Positions 5,071 through 8,993 of a stretch of 8,993 bases of DNA are shown piece by piece. The notes under the pieces were generated by a model. That model had not been told where the DNA came from and did not search any database. It worked only from the letters and a program-made list of their open reading frames with translations. The stretch spans positions 1 to 8,993 of the forward strand of contig JAKONM010000178.1 in assembly GCA_022701925.1 (NCBI GenBank), read 5' to 3'. The stretch comes from Microbacteriaceae bacterium. Lineage in GTDB: Bacteria > Actinomycetota > Actinomycetes > Actinomycetales > Microbacteriaceae. How positions within the stretch are numbered: the first letter of the stretch is position 1; the number at the start of each line of letters is the position of its first letter. A program made the position numbers and the translations under genes.

Positions 5071-6155
5071 CCCGCCGTCCCGCCCCGCAGCACCGCCACC
5101 GGCAGCACCGCCCCGGATGCGCGGGAGGGGAACGCGGCGCGGGCCGCCGGCCAGTCGCCGCGACGGACCGCCTCAGCAGCTCCGCGCACGCGCTCCACCT
5201 GCTCCAGGCTGTCGGCGTCCAGCGCGGCGCCGATGCGCACCGCCGCGTCGTAGGAGGGCCAGTCGTCGTGCACGGCCGCCGCCACCTGGCCCGCCTGGCG
5301 GATCAGCGCCCACGCCTCGTCGGCACCGACCACACCCGCGACGTGGGCCAGCCGCACCAGCAGCACGGTGCGCTGCACGTCCGCGCCCCAGGCCAGCGCG
5401 GGCGGTCGTCCGCCGGACGGCTCGGCGAGCGCCCGCAGCGCGAACTCGTCGATGCCGGTCAGTGCGGCGAGCCGCGCGGTCGCGTGCGGGTCCTGCAGCG
5501 CGCGCAGCAGGCGGACGCTCGTGCTGCGCTCGGCGAACCCGTCCGCCACGGCCAGGTGCAGGTCCTCCGCCGACACGATGCGCCACCGCTGGTCCAGCCG
5601 CTCGCGGAGCAGCCGCAGCGGCGCCATCGGCAGGGAGACGAAGGCCTGGCCGGACTCCCCGTCGCGGTGGCGCTCGCGCAGGTCGCGGGGCAGCAGCGCC
5701 CAGGTCGGCTCGTGCGCCAGGGAGGCGTTCCAGCAGCGGCCGTCGTGGTCGCTGGCCGCGTCGAGGGCCAGCAGCGACTGCTGCTCCTCGGTCAGCGGCT
5801 CGAGCGCCGTGAGCCCGAGCCAGCGCCGCTGGTCCCGCAGCGGCCGGCGCATCAGCGGCAGCGACGCGACCAGCACCGCGACCAGCCCCACGGCCATCGC
5901 GCCGAGCACCGCCAGGAACAGCACCGCGAAGTGGTCCGCGCCCGGCAGCACCACGGGCACCCAGGCGTCCTGCCCGATCGTGCCCGCGATCGCCACGACC
6001 AGGGCGGGGATCACGAACACCACGGTGTCCCGCCGCTGGGAGCGCCTCGCCTCGGCCGACCCGAGCGACCGCTGCAGCCGCCGCACCCGGCCCACCCAGC
6101 GCCACCGCGCCCGCACGGGGAACTCCAGGTCGCCCGGGTGGTTCTGCAGGGTCAC
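5067..6155 (-). CDS. Membrane-anchored DUF1266-like protein (paralogue A)
   Basis: This 362-residue protein is the first gene of a two-gene unit on the minus strand. It begins at a GTG (6155) with no Shine-Dalgarno but with a TAGGCT -10-like box 6 nt upstream, which points to a leaderless message. Layout matches its neighbour: the LQNHPGD...FPVR motif at residues 3-15, membrane helices at about 45-62 and 76-98, QRRWLGL and LTEEQQSLLALD, then IVSAEDLHLAVADGF, and a DUF1266-like end with ADVQRTVLLVRLAHVAG...ADEAWALIRQAG...HDDWPSYDAAVRIGAAL and WPAARAAFP. The two proteins have clearly diverged, so the duplication is not recent, yet both keep the N-terminal motif and the same topology. It also has an extra C-terminal tail of about 16 residues. 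No catalytic motif is recognised. A role as a paired or heteromeric membrane complex is only inference. Confidence 0.72.
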   Translation of the reverse strand: MTLQNHPGDLEFPVRARWRWVGRVRRLQRSLGSAEARRSQRRDTVVFVIPALVVAIAGTIGQDAWVPVVLPGADHFAVLFLAVLGAMAVGLVAVLVASLPLMRRPLRDQRRWLGLTALEPLTEEQQSLLALDAASDHDGRCWNASLAHEPTWALLPRDLRERHRDGESGQAFVSLPMAPLRLLRERLDQRWRIVSAEDLHLAVADGFAERSTSVRLLRALQDPHATARLAALTGIDEFALRALAEPSGGRPPALAWGADVQRTVLLVRLAHVAGVVGADEAWALIRQAGQVAAAVHDDWPSYDAAVRIGAALDADSLEQVERVRGAAEAVRRGDWPAARAAFPSRASGAVLPVAVLRGGTAG

Positions 6156-6161
6156 GCGTCG

Positions 6162-6167
6162 AGCCTA
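6162..6167 (-). promoter_or_regulatory. -10 box of a leaderless promoter for the DUF1266-like pair
   Basis: On the minus strand TAGGCT fits TANNNT and ends 6 nt before the GTG at 6155, so transcription would begin at or within a base of the start codon. The absence of a Shine-Dalgarno agrees with a leaderless transcript. Confidence 0.5.
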
Positions 6168-6217
6168 GGAGCGGCTCCCGAACTGCGCCGGTGGGGAGGT
6201 GGCAGCGCCTCGGGGCG

Positions 6218-6241
6218 GGACCCCTGATCGAGGCGGGGTCC
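6218..6241 (-). terminator. Probable terminator of the cupin / small-protein pair
   Basis: GGACCCC (6218-6224) and GGGGTCC (6235-6241) form a perfect 7-bp stem with a 10-nt loop. It starts 41 nt after the stop at 6283 on the minus strand and lies before the promoter of the next unit. Flanking CCTCGG (6209-6214) and CCGAGG (6240-6245) offer an alternative or extended pairing. Confidence 0.45.
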
Positions 6242-6282
6242 GAGGCCTCTGCGGGCAGCACGCGGATCGAGGTGGCCGGGCG

Positions 6283-6600
6283 TCAGCCCTCCGCAGCGCC
6301 GCCCAGGCGCTCGAGCGCCTCGCGAGCGCGCGCGATGCGGTCCTCCACCGGCTCCTCCCACCACTTCGGGCCCCGTTCGCCCAGGCCGTCCTTCGCCAGC
6401 CCGACCCGCTCGCGCGCCGCCGCGACCGCTGCCTCGTCACCGCGCCGGCCCGCCGCCCCGACGGTCGCCCGAGCCGTGCCGAGGTGCGACCGCAGCGCGG
6501 CGGCCACGTCGTCCGGCAGCTCGGGGTCCGTGCGGCGCCAGCGGCGGCCGTGCACGACCAGCCAGAAGCCGTCCGCGGTCGGCCCGTCCGGCTCGGTCAC
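6283..6600 (-). CDS. Small conserved W/R-rich protein ('biopolymer transporter Tol' type)
   Basis: This 105-residue protein has two recognisable blocks: FWLVVHGRRWRRTDPELPDD at residues 12-31 and LGERGPKWWEEP at about 73-84, separated by a helical Ala/Arg segment. This pattern is that of a small actinobacterial family that databases often label 'biopolymer transporter Tol', although nothing in it resembles TolB or any transporter. Some family members carry an added C-terminal DUF3253 segment, which is absent here. It has no signal peptide or membrane helix and is probably cytoplasmic. Its GTG start (6600) overlaps the cupin gene's stop as GTGA (6597-6600), so it is translationally coupled to the cupin. 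Family recognition is moderately sure; function is unknown. Confidence 0.7.
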   Translation of the reverse strand: MTEPDGPTADGFWLVVHGRRWRRTDPELPDDVAAALRSHLGTARATVGAAGRRGDEAAVAAARERVGLAKDGLGERGPKWWEEPVEDRIARAREALERLGGAAEG

Positions 6601-6986
6601 CAGAGCTGCTGCTCGATCGGCACCGTGCGGTCGGTGCGCTCGGACCCGGTGTGCTGCGTGGTGACGGTCTCGATCAGCACGATGCCCACCTCCTCGTCGG
6701 CCACGGGGTTGTGCCGCACGCCCTTGGGGACGACGAAGAGCTGCCCGGGCTCGAGCACGACCTCGGGGCGGTCCTCCAGCTGGATGCGCAGGCGCCCGAA
6801 GACGACCAGGAAGAGCTCGTCCTCCTGGTCGTGCGCGTGCCAGACCAGCTCGCCCAGCAGCTTCGCGACCTTCACGTACTGGTCGTTCACCCGGCCCACC
6901 ACCCGGGGCGTCCAGTGGTCCGTGACCTCCTCCAGCGCGGCGGCGACGTCGACGGGCGGGGAACCGGGGGCGCCGGGCACGATCAC
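6597..6986 (-). CDS. Cupin-domain protein (single-domain, metal-binding)
   Basis: This 129-residue protein is one cupin beta-barrel. Motif 1 is WHAHDQEDELFLVVFG at 49-64, with metal-ligand candidates His50, His52 and Glu57. Motif 2 is GQLFVVPKGVRHNPVADE at 81-98, with His92. All four usual ligands are therefore present, so a metal site is likely, but single-domain cupins vary too widely to name a substrate. The N-terminal 'VNDQYVKVAKLLGE' is seen in a common family of about 110-130 residue bacterial cupins of unknown role. The GTG at 6986 has no Shine-Dalgarno but has TACGAT 7 nt upstream, which suggests a leaderless transcript. It is the first gene of a coupled pair with the small W/R-rich gene and lies 31 nt downstream of the SDR gene. 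Confidence 0.85.
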   Translation of the reverse strand: MIVPGAPGSPPVDVAAALEEVTDHWTPRVVGRVNDQYVKVAKLLGELVWHAHDQEDELFLVVFGRLRIQLEDRPEVVLEPGQLFVVPKGVRHNPVADEEVGIVLIETVTTQHTGSERTDRTVPIEQQLW

Positions 6987-6993
6987 CCCACGG

Positions 6994-6999
6994 ATCGTA
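6994..6999 (-). promoter_or_regulatory. -10 box of a leaderless promoter for the cupin pair
   Basis: On the minus strand TACGAT matches the TANNNT consensus and ends 7 nt before the GTG at 6986. It lies in the 31-nt gap after the SDR stop, so the cupin pair can be expressed separately from the SDR gene, with read-through also possible because no terminator is seen in the gap. Confidence 0.55.
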
Positions 7000-7017
7000 G
7001 CCAGCGCCTCCGCGGCG

Positions 7018-7770
7018 TCAGCGCCCGTGCCCGTTCAGCACGCCGACGACCTGGTCGTAGTCGCCGCGCGCCTCCGCGAACCGCAGGAAGCCGACGCGCT
7101 GCACCAGGATCTCGGTCGCGTCGGGCTGCGTCTCGATCAGCGTCATGACCTCGTCGACGTACTCGTCCAGCGGCATCGCCTGCTCGTCGTCGGCGTGGCC
7201 GGGCATCAGGTCGCTCTGCACCGACGGCGGCACCAGCTCGAGCACCTGCACGGAGGTGTCGGCCAGCTGCAGCCGGATGCCCTCCGACAACCGGTGGATC
7301 GCCGCCTTCGTCGCGTTGTAGGTGGGCGTGACGGCCAGCGGGACGAAGGCCAGGCCGCTCGAGACGGTCATGAGCACCGCCTTCGGCTGCGCCTGCAGGT
7401 GGTCGAGGAAGGCCGCGACCAGGCGGATCGTGCCCAGCACGTTCGTCACGACGATCTCCTCCGCCGTCGCCAGGAAGTCGGCAGGGCGGTGCCAGTCCTC
7501 CGCCTTCATGACGCCGGCCATCGTGATCAGCGCGTTCACCTGCGGGTGCTCGGCGATCACCCGGGCTGCGGCCTCGCGGATGCTGCCCGCGTCCGCCACG
7601 TCGATGCGCACGGTGGCGAAGCCGTGCTCGGCCTGCAGCTGCTCGAGCAGCTCGGTGCGGCGTCCGCCGATGATCACGGTGTTGCCGCGGGCCTGCAGGC
7701 GCAGGGCCAGCGCCAGGCCGATGCCGCTGGTGGCGCCGGGGATGAAGACGGTGTTGCCGGTGATGTCCAT
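7018..7770 (-). CDS. Short-chain dehydrogenase/reductase (DltE-like SDR)
   Basis: This is a complete 250-residue classical SDR, an NAD(P)-dependent oxidoreductase that acts on alcohol, carbonyl or similar groups in the cytoplasm. The dinucleotide-binding motif is GATSGIG at 12-18. GGRR at 35-38 suggests NADP(H) preference, and Asp57 is the conserved adenine-ring contact. The usual NNAG motif reads TMAG (83-86). The catalytic set is intact: Asn110, Ser138, Tyr151 and Lys155 (YNATK). The GNTVFIPGATSGIGLALALRL start and the 'ELVPPSVQSDL' segment resemble the DltE/YvaG-like SDR subgroup; no other dlt gene is present, so a D-alanylation role is not supported. The substrate is unknown. The ATG at 7770 lacks a Shine-Dalgarno but has CACGAT 6 nt upstream. 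It is divergent from the GIY-YIG gene. Confidence 0.88.
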   Translation of the reverse strand: MDITGNTVFIPGATSGIGLALALRLQARGNTVIIGGRRTELLEQLQAEHGFATVRIDVADAGSIREAAARVIAEHPQVNALITMAGVMKAEDWHRPADFLATAEEIVVTNVLGTIRLVAAFLDHLQAQPKAVLMTVSSGLAFVPLAVTPTYNATKAAIHRLSEGIRLQLADTSVQVLELVPPSVQSDLMPGHADDEQAMPLDEYVDEVMTLIETQPDATEILVQRVGFLRFAEARGDYDQVVGVLNGHGR

Positions 7771-7896
7771 GCGTCGATCGTGCGCGCCGCCGTCCCGGCA
7801 TCACCCGGGAGCGCTCGTCGGACGCCGCCGGCGCACGTCCTCGGCGGTTCCCGGCGCGTGCGGGCCGCGGCGGCGCAGCGGTGAACCAGGCTGGGA

Positions 7897-7909
7897 GGCA
7901 CGACGTGCC
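7897..7909. repeat. Small palindrome in the SDR / GIY-YIG divergent region
   Basis: GGCACG-A-CGTGCC is a perfect 6-bp inverted repeat with one central base, an operator-like form, 73 nt before the GIY-YIG start. It is the only notable element I see in the 212-nt gap 7771-7982 apart from the start signals of the two genes. Chance occurrence is possible. Confidence 0.3.
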
Positions 7910-7982
7910 GCACCCGCGCCGCGCCCCTCCCGCCTGCCCGTGACCGACCCGGGCAGCACCCGCCGCAGAAGGAGCCCCCGCC

Positions 7983-8492
7983 GTGTCCGAGTCCCACCAG
8001 CCCAGCCCCTGGTCCCTCGAGGCGCTGCAGCACGGCGAGTTCCGCGGCTTCGTGCGCTTCGCCGACCTCGACCTCGCCGGCGTGCCGACCGCGCCCGGCG
8101 TCTACGTCGTCGTGCGCAGCAGCGACGACGCCCCGCGGTTCACCGCCGACAGCCCCGCGGGTCGGTTCAAGGGCAAGGACCCCGCGGTCGCGGTCGACGT
8201 GCTCGCGAAGCAGTGGGTCGAGGGCCCGCAGGTGCTGTACATCGGCAAGGCCACCCTCGGCTCCGCCGGGCGCCGCGGCCTGCAGAAGCGCATCGACGAG
8301 TACCGCCGGCACGGCGCCGGCGAGCCCGTCGGCCACTGGGGCGGCCGGTACATCTGGCAGCTGGAGGACCGCGACGACCTGCTCGTCGCGTGGAACCCGG
8401 TGCAGGAGGACGCCGCCGCGGTCGAGTCGCGCATGCTCCGCGACTTCAAGGCCCGCTACGGCGCGCTGCCCTTCGCGAACCTCCGCGCCTGA
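7983..8492 (+). CDS. Stand-alone GIY-YIG-like nuclease-family protein
   Basis: This 169-residue protein has a GTG start with a good AAGGAG (7969-7974) 8 nt before it. It carries the GIY-YIG signature as GVY (39-41) and YIGKA (86-90). Arg103 in GLQKRIDEY matches the catalytic Arg helix. Glu148 in AAAVESRMLRDF is the expected metal-binding Glu, and Asn166 in PFANLR fits the conserved C-terminal Asn. Family members cut DNA in repair, homing or restriction. Here the two strands of the signature are about 44 residues apart instead of roughly 10, so there is an insertion (about 46-82) in the core. No DNA-binding domain is fused. It is transcribed alone, divergent from the SDR gene, and followed 24 nt later by a 58-bp palindrome. 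A GIY-YIG fold is likely; nuclease activity and target are not known. Confidence 0.8.
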   Translation: MSESHQPSPWSLEALQHGEFRGFVRFADLDLAGVPTAPGVYVVVRSSDDAPRFTADSPAGRFKGKDPAVAVDVLAKQWVEGPQVLYIGKATLGSAGRRGLQKRIDEYRRHGAGEPVGHWGGRYIWQLEDRDDLLVAWNPVQEDAAAVESRMLRDFKARYGALPFANLRA

Positions 8493-8515
8493 CCCGCCCC
8501 ACCCTCCGCCCTGCT

Positions 8516-8573
8516 GACCAGGCTTCGGACACCGGACCAGGGGCGCCCCTGGTCCGGTGTCCGATTCCTGGTC
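8516..8573. repeat. 58-bp near-perfect palindrome (terminator or REP-like element)
   Basis: The inner 40 bp (8525-8564) is a perfect palindrome with no spacer, centred on GGGGC/GCCCC between 8544 and 8545. Two mismatched pairs (8523/8566 and 8524/8565) separate it from outer arms GACCAGG (8516-8522) and CCTGGTC (8567-8573), which share exactly the same centre. GACCAGG also recurs inside each arm (8535-8541 and 8548-8554 as reverse complement), so the element holds four copies of one 7-mer. As RNA it would form a very strong hairpin 23 nt after the GIY-YIG stop, so a terminator is the plain reading. Its size and symmetry also fit a dispersed palindromic repeat. Confidence 0.85.
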
Positions 8574-8639
8574 TCGGCGAGCCCGCTCCACATCTCCTGA
8601 GTCCCGGAAGCCACCCGGCTCCGCCGCGTTGCACCTCGC

Positions 8640-8993
8640 ATGCAGCAGCGCGCACTCGGACAGCACGGCCTCCAGGTCTCCGCCATCGGCCTGGGGACGA
8701 TGGGGATGACGATGGCCTACGGGCCGGGCGGCGACCGGCAGGACGGCGTCGCGACGATCCGCCGGGCTCGGGAGCTGGGCGTGACGTTCTTCGACACCGC
8801 CGAGCTGTACGGCATGGGCACGGGCTCGAACGAGCAGATCGTCGGCGAGGCCGTGCAGCCGTTCCGCGACGAGGTCGTGATCGCGACGAAGTTCGGCTTC
8901 TCGTTCGAGGACGGGAAGCGGACCGGGTTCGACAGCCGGCCCGAGCACATCCGTGAGGTCGCGGAGCAGAGCCTCAAGCACCTGCGCACGGAC
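8640..8993 (+). CDS. Aldo/keto reductase (3' partial)
   Basis: The first 118 residues of an aldo/keto reductase run off the window end; family members are usually about 320-335 residues. The start MQQRALGQHGLQVSAIGLGTMGM matches the common bacterial AKR N-terminus, which supports the ATG at 8640 although there is no Shine-Dalgarno or clear -10 box. The NADPH-dependent catalytic residues seen are Asp52 and Tyr57 in FFDTAELYG and Lys84 in IATKFGF; the catalytic His lies beyond the window. The DTAELYG and EVVIATKFGF blocks are those of the YajO/AKR11-13-like group that reduces varied aldehydes and ketones. A two- to three-residue insertion (MGTGS) follows the Tyr loop where most relatives have PF(T)NE. 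It is the first gene after the palindrome, on the same strand as the GIY-YIG gene but probably a separate unit. Confidence 0.9.
   Translation, partial: MQQRALGQHGLQVSAIGLGTMGMTMAYGPGGDRQDGVATIRRARELGVTFFDTAELYGMGTGSNEQIVGEAVQPFRDEVVIATKFGFSFEDGKRTGFDSRPEHIREVAEQSLKHLRTD

Noticed and set aside
5268..6227. Long plus-strand frames opposite the DUF1266-like pair and opposite 6199-7884
   Set aside because: They are His/Arg/Gln-rich shadows without domains; the minus-strand frames have membrane helices, paralogue similarity and coupled starts.
7881..7943. A 20-codon plus-strand frame starting GTG in the SDR/GIY-YIG gap
   Set aside because: It has no ribosome binding site and a composition expected of GC-rich non-coding DNA.
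8516..8573. A CRISPR repeat or attachment site
   Set aside because: There is one copy with no spacers, and no integrase or Cas gene nearby.
7674..8981. A 435-residue minus-strand frame across the GIY-YIG and AKR genes
   Set aside because: It lies antisense to two recognisable families, crosses the palindrome and has no domain of its own.

Overview
This is a very GC-rich, gene-dense chromosomal segment of an actinobacterium. The evidence is strong G/C bias at third codon positions, frequent GTG starts, and families typical of the phylum: an Actinobacterial Holin-X protein, an Rv0909-type small antitoxin, and the small W/R-rich protein often mislabelled 'biopolymer transporter Tol'. Several genes have a TANNNT -10 box 6-7 nt before the start codon, which suggests leaderless transcripts. 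The lineage within the phylum cannot be settled from this window; a Thermoleophilia (Patulibacter/Conexibacter-like) origin is only a guess. No tRNA, rRNA, CRISPR array, transposase or integrase was seen.

Layout. 1-395 (+): 3' part of a Holin-X-like membrane protein, convergent with a complete Vsr-type mismatch endonuclease (429-872, -). 1152-2618 (+): SulP anion transporter with a C-terminal STAS domain, divergent from vsr. 2619-2741: a compact intergenic region with a probable terminator, a second hairpin, a promoter and a perfect 13-bp inverted repeat that touches the next ribosome binding site. 2742-3620 (+): secreted protein with an acidic linker, one fibronectin type III domain and a basic coiled coil. 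A 12-bp-stem, probably two-way terminator separates it from a convergent 57-codon Rv0909/MT0933-like antitoxin gene (3687-3860, -) that has no visible toxin partner.

4042-6155 (-): two tandem, overlapping paralogues with two N-terminal membrane helices and a DUF1266-like C-terminal domain; the likely order of transcription is 6155 to 4042. 6283-6986 (-): a translationally coupled pair, cupin protein then small W/R-rich protein. 7018-7770 (-): SDR-family oxidoreductase. 7983-8492 (+): a stand-alone GIY-YIG-like nuclease protein with an unusual insertion, followed by a 58-bp near-perfect palindrome (8516-8573). 8640-8993 (+): N-terminal part of an aldo/keto reductase that runs off the window.

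There is no single obvious pathway. The window looks like a mosaic of small housekeeping, stress and accessory units. The items most worth a second look are the 58-bp palindrome beside the GIY-YIG gene, the membrane-anchored DUF1266-like tandem pair, the hairpin next to the ribosome binding site at 2702-2733, and the orphan antitoxin and orphan Vsr genes.
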